A DNA stretch of 9,001 nt from an uncultured Clostridia bacterium (GTDB lineage Bacteria > Bacillota > Clostridia > Christensenellales > Borkfalkiaceae). How positions within the stretch are numbered: position 1 is the first letter of the stretch; every line of letters starts with the position of its first letter. The DNA lies in the NCBI GenBank assembly GCA_904501815.1, contig CAJGCN010000052.1, forward strand, positions 1 through 9,001, in the 5' to 3' direction. Below, piece by piece: positions 1 to 4,927 of the stretch. The translations under genes were made by a program, and so were the position numbers. The notes under the pieces are model-generated. The model was not told where the DNA came from. It did no database searches and saw only the letters and a list, made by a program, of their open reading frames with translations.

Positions 1-1
1 A

Positions 2-1015
2 CGCCCGATTATGATTACGGGCGACCATATTGATACGGCGGTGGCAATCGCAAAAGAGCTTGGGATTATCGAAGACAAGGCGCAAGCGATTACGGGCGCG
101 GAAATGGCGGAAATTCCCGACGGAGAATTTGAAAAAGAAATTGAAAAGTATTCCGTTTACGCGCGCGTACAACCCGAACATAAAGTCCGTATCGTTTCCG
201 TGTGGAAGAAAAAAGGCTATATTACGGCAATGACGGGGGACGGCGTAAACGACGCGCCGAGCATAAAAAGCGCGGATATCGGCGTAGGCATGGGAATTAC
301 GGGTACGGACGTCACGAAAAGCGCGGCGGATATGGTGTTGCAAGACGATAACTTTGCAACGATCGTTTCGGCGGTAGGAGAAGGGCGCAAGATATATGAA
401 AATATTCGTAAGGCTATTCAATTCTTGCTTTCGAGCAATCTCGCGGAAGTGATTGCGGTGTTTATCGCAACTATGTTCGGCTATACGCTTTTGCGCCCTA
501 TGCATCTTTTATGGATAAATTTGATAGGGGATACTTTCCCTGCGATTGCGCTGGGTATGGAAGACGGCGAAGACGATTTAATGCGCCGTAAACCGCGCGA
601 CGGAAAAGAAAGCGTGTTCGCGGGTGGTGTTGGTTTAAACGTTATCTTGCAGGGCGCGTATATCGGAATTTTGACTTTAATCGGCTTTTTTGTCGGTAAA
701 GGGATAGGCGGAGTAGAGCACGGTGTGACGATGGCGTTCTTAACCCTTTCTCTTACGGAAACCTTTCATTCGTTTGACGTGCGTTCCTTAAAACATTCTA
801 TCTTTACGATAAAAAAGCAAAATAAACTCTTGTGGGGCGCGGCGGCGTTTTCGTTGATTATGACACTCGTCGTGGTGTTCGTACCGCCCCTTGCTAAAAT
901 TTTTGAATTTACGCCGATTACCGCTAAGGAGTTTGCAATTTCACTCGGACTGTCGGCGTCGGTGGTAGTATTTACGGAGATTTCCAAACTTTTACAAAGG
1001 AAAAAAAGAAAATGA
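2..1015 (+). CDS. Cation (probably Ca2+) P-type ATPase, C-terminal part; 5' end outside window
   Basis: This is the C-terminal part of an inner-membrane ATP-driven cation pump. The reading frame is open from base 2 (RPIMITGDH), so the first methionine at 11 is internal and the phosphorylation-site DKTGT and M1-M4 lie upstream. Visible hallmarks are the TGD motif near the start, the hinge motif MTGDGVNDAPS at about 230-262, and then the M5-M10 membrane block. M5 contains N-L-A-E (Asn codon at 437) and M6 contains N-L-I-G-D (Asn codon at 518, Asp at 530). These match SERCA Asn768/Glu771 and Asn796/Asp800. The M8 segment has LSLTETFHSF with a Glu like SERCA Glu908. Together they favour a type II Ca2+ pump over a heavy-metal P1B type. 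SERCA Thr799 is Gly here. The C-terminus is a basic tail (QRKKRK), and the stop overlaps the next start codon by 4 bases, so the two genes are probably co-transcribed. The family is very secure; Ca2+ specificity is inferred. Confidence 0.93.
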   Translation, partial: RPIMITGDHIDTAVAIAKELGIIEDKAQAITGAEMAEIPDGEFEKEIEKYSVYARVQPEHKVRIVSVWKKKGYITAMTGDGVNDAPSIKSADIGVGMGITGTDVTKSAADMVLQDDNFATIVSAVGEGRKIYENIRKAIQFLLSSNLAEVIAVFIATMFGYTLLRPMHLLWINLIGDTFPAIALGMEDGEDDLMRRKPRDGKESVFAGGVGLNVILQGAYIGILTLIGFFVGKGIGGVEHGVTMAFLTLSLTETFHSFDVRSLKHSIFTIKKQNKLLWGAAAFSLIMTLVVVFVPPLAKIFEFTPITAKEFAISLGLSASVVVFTEISKLLQRKKRK

Positions 1016-1716
1016 ACGAATTTTCAAGAACGGAGTTATTGCTTGGCGAACAGGCAATGCAAAAATTACGCTCGGCGCGAGTGTTGATATTCGGCATAGG
1101 CGGGGTCGGTGGCTACGTTGCCGAAGGCTTAGCTCGAAGCGGGGTGGGATCGCTTACGCTCGTGGATAACGATACCGTGTCCGAAACGAATATAAACCGA
1201 CAAATTATCGCCCTTCATTCAACGGTCGGGAAGTATAAAACGCAAGTGATGCAAGATCGCATTTTTGATATCAACCCTGCTTGCAAGGTGCAGGCTCTGA
1301 ATTTGTTTTATACGCAGGACACGGCGAGCGAGATAGATTTTTCTCAGTTCGATTATATCGTAGATGCGATTGACACCCTTTCGGGAAAACTGACGATAGT
1401 GGAAAACGCAAAACGGTTAAATATCCCCGTCATCTCGTCTATGGGTGCGGGAAATAAGCTCGACCCGACGTCGTTTGAAGTTTCGGATATTTCGAAAACG
1501 ACGGTTTGTCCGCTTGCGCGCGCTATGCGCCGAGAACTGAAAAAACGCGGTATTGAAAAACTCAAAGTCGTATATTCAAAAGACCCCCCGATTGCGGTAA
1601 ACACTTCCGAAACGCTCCCCGACGGGAAAAAGTCTTTGCCTGGTAGCGTTTCTTTCGTTCCGTCCGTCGTAGGCTTGATTATAGCAGGGGAAGTCATAAA
1701 AGACCTAATCAAATAA
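1012..1716 (+). CDS. tcdA: tRNA threonylcarbamoyladenosine dehydratase, TcdA/YgdL family (E1-like ThiF fold)
   Basis: This 234-residue protein has the ThiF/MoeB/E1 ATP-binding fold. The family catalyses ATP-dependent cyclisation of t6A37 in ANN-decoding tRNAs to ct6A, in the cytoplasm. The nucleotide-binding loop GIGGVGGYVAEGLARSG lies at about residues 28-44. LVDNDTVSETNINRQ at about 50-64 holds the acidic and Arg residues that contact ATP in this fold, and YIVDAIDT follows at about 115-122. TVCPLARAMRRELKKRG at about 164-180 and the SVSFVPSVVGLIIAGEVI C-terminus are typical of TcdA rather than MoeB or ThiF, and no zinc-binding CxxC pairs are seen. Length fits the short Firmicute members. 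The start ATG is at 1012 inside the ATGA overlap with the ATPase, with AAAGG at 996-1000 as a rather distant ribosome binding site, which suggests translational coupling. A different E1-like substrate is possible but less likely. Confidence 0.9.
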   Translation: MNEFSRTELLLGEQAMQKLRSARVLIFGIGGVGGYVAEGLARSGVGSLTLVDNDTVSETNINRQIIALHSTVGKYKTQVMQDRIFDINPACKVQALNLFYTQDTASEIDFSQFDYIVDAIDTLSGKLTIVENAKRLNIPVISSMGAGNKLDPTSFEVSDISKTTVCPLARAMRRELKKRGIEKLKVVYSKDPPIAVNTSETLPDGKKSLPGSVSFVPSVVGLIIAGEVIKDLIK

Positions 1717-1730
1717 CCTAAACGGTAAGT

Positions 1731-1790
1731 CCGGAAACTCACTTTCAGGTGAGGTGGGGCATTGCCACGCACTTGCCCAACGGGCGAAAA
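1731..1790 (+). repeat. Palindromic intergenic repeat, copy A
   Basis: This is non-coding, GC-richer sequence between tcdA and its terminator, with several nested inverted repeats. CTCAC (1738-1742) pairs with GTGAG (1749-1753). GGGCA (1757-1761) pairs with TGCCC (1774-1778), and GTGG (1754-1757) can instead pair with CCAC (1765-1768). GCCC (1775-1778) can also pair with GGGC (1782-1785). The order hairpin, then GGTGG, then inner hairpin, then ACGGG resembles short palindromic repeats found between genes in many Clostridia. It shares ATTGCCAC and CAACGGG, in the same order, with the reverse strand of copy B at 2447-2467. A structured RNA tail on the tcdA transcript is the alternative. Confidence 0.5.
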
Positions 1791-1800
1791 AATTGATAAG

Positions 1801-1834
1801 AAAGCTCTCTTTTAGGAAAGGGAGCTTTTTATTA
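1801..1834 (+). terminator. Rho-independent terminator after tcdA, probably bidirectional
   Basis: A 12-bp stem joins 1801-1812 (AAAGCTCTCTTT) to 1817-1828 (AAAGGGAGCTTT), with a TAGG loop and a single T-G wobble. A run of T follows to 1830. It ends the ATPase-tcdA transcript. The regulator on the minus strand stops at 1832, so the same hairpin can also end that gene, although its T-tract on that strand is broken (TTTCTTATC). Confidence 0.88.
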
Positions 1835-2038
1835 CGGTAGCATAATACTCATTTTTGTTTTTAACGCTACGCAAAGTAAGTAAACGGTTTTAATACGCAG
1901 GGTTTTGCTTTTTTCTTTTAAAATCGAATAAATCGTACTTTCGCTCACGCCTGATTGTTCGGCTAAGCTTTTAACGGTAAGTTGCTTTTCGTGCATTTGC
2001 TTTTTTAAATTTTGACTAAAAATAGATATCATATTCAT
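1832..2038 (-). CDS. Small XRE/Cro-type helix-turn-helix regulator (leftward gene of a divergent pair)
   Basis: This 68-residue protein is essentially one DNA-binding domain. FSQNLKKQMHEKQLTVKSL forms the first helices, and LAEQSGVSESTIYSILKEK at about residues 25-43 is a clear helix-turn-helix with the recognition helix in SESTIYSIL. A fourth helix, KTVYLLCVALK, completes the five-helix XRE fold. There is no effector or protease domain, so it would act as a small dimeric repressor, like Cro. The start at 2038 is supported by AAAGGAG (2052-2046 on the minus strand) 7 bases upstream. The in-frame ATG at 2032 would be too far from it. A promoter with TTGACT lies upstream, overlapped by a 21-bp palindrome, which points to auto- or cross-repression. 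The adjacent divergent gene encodes another XRE protein. The regulated genes are unknown. Confidence 0.85.
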   Translation of the reverse strand: MNMISIFSQNLKKQMHEKQLTVKSLAEQSGVSESTIYSILKEKSKTLRIKTVYLLCVALKTKMSIMLP

Positions 2039-2060
2039 AACGGGACTCCTTTATATTTCG

Positions 2061-2089
2061 ATTTTATAACATTTTTTGTTATAAGTCAA
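2061..2089 (-). promoter_or_regulatory. Sigma-A-type promoter of the leftward XRE gene
   Basis: On the minus strand, TTGACT (2089-2084) is followed 17 bases later by TAAAAT (2066-2061). The overlapping alternative -10, TATAAA (2068-2063), has a 15-base spacer but carries an upstream TG, as in extended -10 promoters. The operator palindrome at 2064-2084 fills the spacer and part of the -10, so a bound repressor would block polymerase. Confidence 0.65.
2064..2084. promoter_or_regulatory. Operator-like palindrome O1
   Basis: This is a perfect 7+7 inverted repeat, TTATAAC-N7-GTTATAA (half-sites 2064-2070 and 2078-2084). It sits in the spacer and -10 of the leftward promoter. The same half-site recurs in O2 and O3, which suggests one dimeric helix-turn-helix protein, probably encoded by one of the two flanking genes. 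Confidence 0.75.
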
Positions 2090-2094
2090 CTTTT

Positions 2095-2115
2095 TAATAA
2101 CAATTTATGTTATAA
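2095..2115. promoter_or_regulatory. Operator-like palindrome O2
   Basis: TAATAAC-N7-GTTATAA has half-sites at 2095-2101 and 2109-2115, with one departure from the O1 consensus in the left half. Its centre is 31 bp from that of O1. The right half overlaps the TATAAT at 2111-2116, which is the best -10 for the rightward gene. Confidence 0.72.
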
Positions 2116-2116
2116 T
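2108..2116 (+). promoter_or_regulatory. Extended -10 promoter of the rightward XRE gene
   Basis: TGT-TATAAT (TG at 2108-2109, consensus hexamer at 2111-2116) is a full extended -10 element. No good -35 lies at 16-18 bases upstream (AACTTT at 2088-2093 is the nearest), as is common for this promoter class. Transcription would begin near 2123, leaving a leader of about 40 bases that contains O3. O2 covers the element, so its use should be repressible. Confidence 0.6.
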
Positions 2117-2132
2117 AGAAAAAAGAAAAGGG

Positions 2133-2153
2133 ATATAACACTTTTTGTTATAA
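2133..2153. promoter_or_regulatory. Operator-like palindrome O3
   Basis: ATATAAC-N7-GTTATAA has half-sites at 2133-2139 and 2147-2153, with one departure from consensus at the outermost left base. It lies just before the ATG at 2164. Its right half, read with the preceding T, gives TGT-TATAAA (2146-2154), a second possible extended -10 from which RNA would start at or next to the ATG. In RNA form the palindrome could fold into a weak 6-bp stem with a 7-base loop. Confidence 0.7.
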
Positions 2154-2163
2154 AATAACAATA

Positions 2164-2373
2164 ATGGAACTTGCGCAAAAAATAGGAATGAGAATAAAAG
2201 AAATTAGAAAACAAAAAGGATTAACTCAAAATGATATGGCAAAAAAACTTGGTATATTACAGCCCGCTTATGCACGCTACGAGAGTGGGAAAGTGCAATT
2301 AAACTACGAACAAATTCAAGTTCTTTGTCAGTTGTTAGAAATAACGCCAGATGTATTATGGGGGTTTGAATAA
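2164..2373 (+). CDS. Small XRE/Cro-type helix-turn-helix regulator (rightward gene of a divergent pair)
   Basis: This 69-residue protein is a single XRE DNA-binding domain. IGMRIKEIRKQKGLTQNDMAKKLG covers helices 1-2. The recognition part is ILQPAYARYESGK at about residues 31-43, with the common A-R-Y-E-x-G-K pattern. NYEQIQVLCQLLEITPDVLWG makes the last helices. It has no second domain, so it is not a full-length CI or LexA-like repressor. The gene is visibly AT-rich and uses AGA for arginine, unlike its CGC/CGT-using neighbours, which hints at acquired DNA. No ribosome binding site lies at normal distance from the ATG. AAAAGGG at 2126-2132 is about 31 bases away, and the in-frame ATG at 2188 is preceded by AGGA too closely. 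The start at 2164 keeps helix 1 whole. It probably binds O1-O3; its target genes are unknown. Confidence 0.85.
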   Translation: MELAQKIGMRIKEIRKQKGLTQNDMAKKLGILQPAYARYESGKVQLNYEQIQVLCQLLEITPDVLWGFE

Positions 2374-2381
2374 GATTTAGC

Positions 2382-2500
2382 TTACTTCATTGTGAAGGAG
2401 CGTAAGCGACTGCGACAATCTGAAAAAAGATTTTTACAAAACGCTCCCCGTTGCACGGGGTGGCAATAACGGATAAGAGTTAAGGGGATAACTCTCCTTT
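2382..2500. repeat. Compound palindromic intergenic repeat, copy B
   Basis: This is non-coding sequence between the rightward regulator and the metA terminator. The first part, 2388-2421, begins CATTGTGAAGGAGCG and ends CTGCGACAATCT, with ATTGT/ACAAT at its borders. It resembles a short intergenic repeat recalled from many bacterial genomes. The second part has two clean hairpins: CCCCGT (2446-2451) with ACGGGG (2455-2460), and AGAGTTA (2476-2482) with TAACTCT (2489-2495). Between them lies TGGCAATAACGG. Read on the minus strand it shares ATTGCCAC and CAACGGG, in the same order, with copy A at 1761-1784. It carries no open frame of its own that looks real. Confidence 0.55.
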
Positions 2501-2504
2501 GTAT

Positions 2505-2541
2505 AAAAAAAGAATGGTTCAAATTGAACCATTCTTTTTTT
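2505..2541 (-). terminator. Rho-independent terminator of the metY-metA operon
   Basis: This is a perfect inverted repeat centred on 2523. AAGAATGGTTCAA on one side and its complement on the other are flanked by A7 and T7. Seven T residues follow the stem on either strand, so it can stop transcription in both directions. It begins at the metA stop codon (2540-2542) and also separates metA from the converging XRE gene. Confidence 0.9.
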
Positions 2542-3460
2542 ATTCGATTGTTTTTTTGATATCGTAAGGGGTCGTTTGATAGACGAAATAGTTCAGCCAG
2601 TTCGAATATAATAAGTTCGCGTGCGAACGCCAAGATACCAGCGGAGCTTTCGTTTCGTCGTTGTTTGGAAAGTAGTTTTCAGGAATTTTAATCGGCTTGC
2701 CTTGCGATTTATCGCGAAGGTATTCGTTTTTTAACGTGTCTGCGTCGTATTCCGAATGGCCCGTAATGAAAATTTGTCTGCCTTTTTCACTTGCAATCGC
2801 GTATACGCCCGTTTGCTCGGACGAAGCTAAAATTTTTAATTTATCAACCTTTTCAATATCTTCCCTGTATACCGTCGTATGGCGGGACTGGGGGACCATA
2901 AACGTATCGTCGAAACCGCGAAACAAAATGGAGTTTTTGTATTCGACTTGGTGGGGGAATACTCCGAACAGCTTTTCAGGTACGCCGTGTTTTTGGATAC
3001 CGTAGTGATAATATAACCCCGCTTGCGCGCCCCAACAGATATGGAAAGTGCTATGCACGTGCGTTTTCGTCCATTCCATAATTTCCGTCAGTTCCTGCCA
3101 GTATTCGACTTCTTCGAACGCAAGGTGTTCAACGGGCGCGCCCGTGATAATCATACCGTCGAAATTTCTTTCTTTGACTTCGTCGAAGGTTTTATAAAAA
3201 GCGAGCAAGTGATCTTCCGCCACGTTTTTGGACTGGTGGGATTTTGTGTGGATAAGTTCCATTTCCACCTGTAAAGGGGTGTTGCCGAGAAGCCGTGAAA
3301 GCTGCGTTTCCGTTTCGATCTTTTTCGGCATTAAATTTAAAATGAGAATTTTTAAAGGTCGAATGTCTTGCGTGATAGCGCGCGTTTCCGTCATGACGAA
3401 AATGTTTTCGCTTTGCAAAGTTTTCACCGCAGGCAAATCGTTTGGAATTTTAATCGGCAT
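2540..3460 (-). CDS. metAA: Homoserine O-acetyltransferase, MetA type
   Basis: This 306-residue cytoplasmic enzyme activates L-homoserine with an acyl-CoA, the first committed step of methionine synthesis. The length is normal for MetA. The catalytic triad of the family is present at the expected numbering: Cys142 in HICWGAQAG, and His235 and Glu237 in ITGHSEYD. The specificity residue is Glu111 in ITGAPVE. In the studied B. cereus enzyme a Glu here selects acetyl-CoA, whereas E. coli MetA has Gly and uses succinyl-CoA, so this protein should make O-acetylhomoserine. That fits its partner MetY, an O-acetylhomoserine sulfhydrylase, 56 bp upstream on the same strand. The start ATG at 3460 has AGGAG (3472-3468) at good spacing. 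Despite the name it is not related to the alpha/beta-hydrolase MetX. It is terminated by the palindrome at 2505-2541. Confidence 0.96.
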   Translation of the reverse strand: MPIKIPNDLPAVKTLQSENIFVMTETRAITQDIRPLKILILNLMPKKIETETQLSRLLGNTPLQVEMELIHTKSHQSKNVAEDHLLAFYKTFDEVKERNFDGMIITGAPVEHLAFEEVEYWQELTEIMEWTKTHVHSTFHICWGAQAGLYYHYGIQKHGVPEKLFGVFPHQVEYKNSILFRGFDDTFMVPQSRHTTVYREDIEKVDKLKILASSEQTGVYAIASEKGRQIFITGHSEYDADTLKNEYLRDKSQGKPIKIPENYFPNNDETKAPLVSWRSHANLLYSNWLNYFVYQTTPYDIKKTIE

Positions 3461-3479
3461 TTGTTTACTCCTGTTTTAG

Positions 3480-3503
3480 TGTTCGTGAAGCATTGTTCGT
3501 GAA
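3480..3503. repeat. Short direct repeat in the metY-metA gap
   Basis: The 10-mer TGTTCGTGAA occurs at 3480-3489 and again at 3494-3503, a 14-base period. It lies between the metY stop and the metA ribosome binding site. It may be a simple tandem duplication. No terminator-like hairpin is seen in this gap, so metY and metA are most likely one transcript. Confidence 0.5.
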
Positions 3504-3516
3504 ACGGAAAATTCTT

Positions 3517-4806
3517 TTATACCTTTTGCAATGCTTGCTCGATATCCGCAATCAAATCTTCGTAGTTTTCAATGCCACAGGAAAGGCGGATTAAGTCACC
3601 CGGAATTCCCGCCGCGATAAGTTCTTCGTCGTTCATTTGCCGATGCGTTGCGTTGGCAGGGTGCAAACAGCAACTGCGCGCGTCGGCAACGTGCGTTTCA
3701 ATCGCGATAATCGACAAGTTTTTCATAAATTTTTCCGCCGCGCTTCGACCGCCTTTCACGCCGAAGCTTACCACGCCACAAGTGCCTTTCGGCATATATT
3801 TTTGCGCGAGCGCGTAGTATTTATTCGAAGGCAAGCCCGCGTAGTTTACCCAAGAAATCTTGTCGCTTTTTTCCAAATATTCCGCAACTTTTTGCGCGTT
3901 CAAACAATGGCGTTCCATTCTCAGGTGTAAGCTTTCCAAGCCTAAGTTCAAATAATACGCGCTTTGCGGGGATTGACAGCATCCAAAGTCCCGCATAAGC
4001 TGCGCCGTCGCTTTGGTGATATACGCGCCGGCTTGTCCGAATTTTTCCGCGTAGGTGATGCCGTGATAGCTTTCGTCGGGCGTGCAAAGACCGGGAAATT
4101 TCTCTTTATGCGCCATCCAGTTAAAGTTGCCCGAATCGACGATACACCCGCCGACCGCGCTACCGTGTCCGTCCATATACTTGGTGGTGGAGTGGGTGAC
4201 GATATCTGCGCCCCATTCGAAAGGACGGCAGTTTACGGGGGTAGCGAACGTGTTGTCGATAATCAAGGGTACGCCGTGCGCGTGCGCCGCTTTTGCGAAT
4301 TTTTCGATATCGAAAATAGTCAAAGCGGGGTTGGCAATCGTTTCCCCGAACACCGCTTTGGTGTTTTCTTGAAACGCCGCGTTCAGCTCGTCTTCCGTGC
4401 AGTCGGGATCGATAAAGGTAAAGGAAATTCCCATTCTTTTCATAGTGACGGCAAACAGGTTATACGTTCCGCCGTATACGTTGGTAGAGCAGATGATATG
4501 ATCTCCGCAAGAAGCGATATTATATACAGAGAAAAAGCTCGCAGCTTGTCCCGACGAAAGGAGCATTGCCGCCGTACCGCCTTCTAACTCGCAAATTTTT
4601 GCGGCGACGGTGTCGCAAGTAGGGTTTTGCAAACGGGAATAAAAATACCCGCTAGCTTCCAAGTCGAAGAGCTTGCCCATATCTTCGCTGGTTGCGTATT
4701 TAAAAGTCGTGCTTTGAACGATAGGCACTTGGCGGGGTTCGCCGTTTTGCGGAGTGTAGCCGCCTTGCACGCATTTGGTTTCTATTTTTTGATTTTTCTT
4801 GTCCAT
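3517..4806 (-). CDS. metY: O-acetylhomoserine sulfhydrylase (O-acetylhomoserine aminocarboxypropyltransferase)
   Basis: This 429-residue cytoplasmic enzyme of the Cys/Met-metabolism PLP family converts O-acetylhomoserine and sulfide to homocysteine and acetate. Residues from the chosen start are: phosphate-binding Tyr56 and Arg58 in YFYSRLQNPT, SSGQAA at 84-89, Asp184 in LIIDNTFATP (pairs with the PLP nitrogen), and Lys209 in THSTTKYMDGHG (Schiff base). Length, the early EPRQVPIVQSTTF segment and the long region after Lys209 fit MetY-type sulfhydrylases better than MetB or MetC, which are about 380-400 residues. A longer frame starts with GTG at 4818, but that codon lies within the sequence around the ribosome binding site GGAGGT (4816-4811). 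The ATG at 4806, 5 bases after GGAGG, is therefore the start. It is the first gene of a two-gene operon with metA, driven by the promoter at 4848-4876. The leader is too short for a SAM riboswitch or T-box. Confidence 0.95.
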   Translation of the reverse strand: MDKKNQKIETKCVQGGYTPQNGEPRQVPIVQSTTFKYATSEDMGKLFDLEASGYFYSRLQNPTCDTVAAKICELEGGTAAMLLSSGQAASFFSVYNIASCGDHIICSTNVYGGTYNLFAVTMKRMGISFTFIDPDCTEDELNAAFQENTKAVFGETIANPALTIFDIEKFAKAAHAHGVPLIIDNTFATPVNCRPFEWGADIVTHSTTKYMDGHGSAVGGCIVDSGNFNWMAHKEKFPGLCTPDESYHGITYAEKFGQAGAYITKATAQLMRDFGCCQSPQSAYYLNLGLESLHLRMERHCLNAQKVAEYLEKSDKISWVNYAGLPSNKYYALAQKYMPKGTCGVVSFGVKGGRSAAEKFMKNLSIIAIETHVADARSCCLHPANATHRQMNDEELIAAGIPGDLIRLSCGIENYEDLIADIEQALQKV

Positions 4807-4816
4807 AATTACCTCC

Positions 4817-4836
4817 ACGCCCTACGGGCGTTTTTT
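4817..4836. promoter_or_regulatory. GC hairpin in the metY leader; terminator-like on the plus strand
   Basis: ACGCCC (4817-4822) and GGGCGT (4826-4831) form a 6-bp stem with a TAC loop. In the metY transcript the stem ends directly against the GGAGGT ribosome binding site (4816-4811), so it may affect translation or protect the 5' end. On the plus strand the same stem is followed by six T residues (4831-4836) and looks like a small terminator, though no plus-strand gene ends here. Confidence 0.55.
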
Positions 4837-4847
4837 GGATTTTACTA

Positions 4848-4876
4848 AGTATAGCACGAAAGGGGAATTTCGTCAA
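4848..4876 (-). promoter_or_regulatory. Sigma-A promoter of the metY-metA operon
   Basis: On the minus strand TTGACG (4876-4871) and TATACT (4853-4848) are exactly 17 bases apart, close to consensus. Transcription would begin near 4841, giving a leader of about 35 bases. The spacer contains an inverted repeat, CGAAA (4857-4861) and TTTCG (4868-4872), centred between the two promoter boxes, a fitting place for a repressor. Confidence 0.82.
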
Positions 4877-4927
4877 GTGTTTTAGGTTTAGAGAATAAAC
4901 TTTTTGCGTTTTGACCATTCTTAATAT

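Noticed and set aside
1717..1834. A 6S RNA or other known ncRNA/riboswitch downstream of tcdA
   Set aside because: In B. subtilis a 6S RNA lies near the tcdA homologue, and this stretch is structured, but it is too short for 6S RNA and lacks its long closing stem and central bubble. The likeness to copy B suggests a dispersed repeat instead.
1832..2373. A toxin-antitoxin module
   Set aside because: Both proteins are DNA-binding XRE domains. No second small frame encoding a toxin was found beside either gene.
1832..2373. Remnant prophage
   Set aside because: The cI/cro-like layout suggests it, but there is no integrase, replication gene, structural gene or att-like direct repeat in the window.
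2382..2633. Minus-strand frame of 83 codons across the metA terminator
   Set aside because: It crosses the perfect terminator and the repeat and overlaps the 3' end of metA in another frame.
3964..4587. Plus-strand frame of 207 codons opposite metY
   Set aside because: It is antisense to the conserved metY frame, shows no recognisable domain and has an arginine-rich composition typical of a shadow frame.
4806..4818. GTG at 4818 as metY start
   Set aside because: It would place the start codon at the ribosome binding site. The ATG at 4806 has ideal spacing to GGAGG.
4807..4927. SAM riboswitch or T-box upstream of metY
   Set aside because: The promoter leaves a leader of only about 35 bases with one short hairpin, and no T-box or S-box core sequence is visible.
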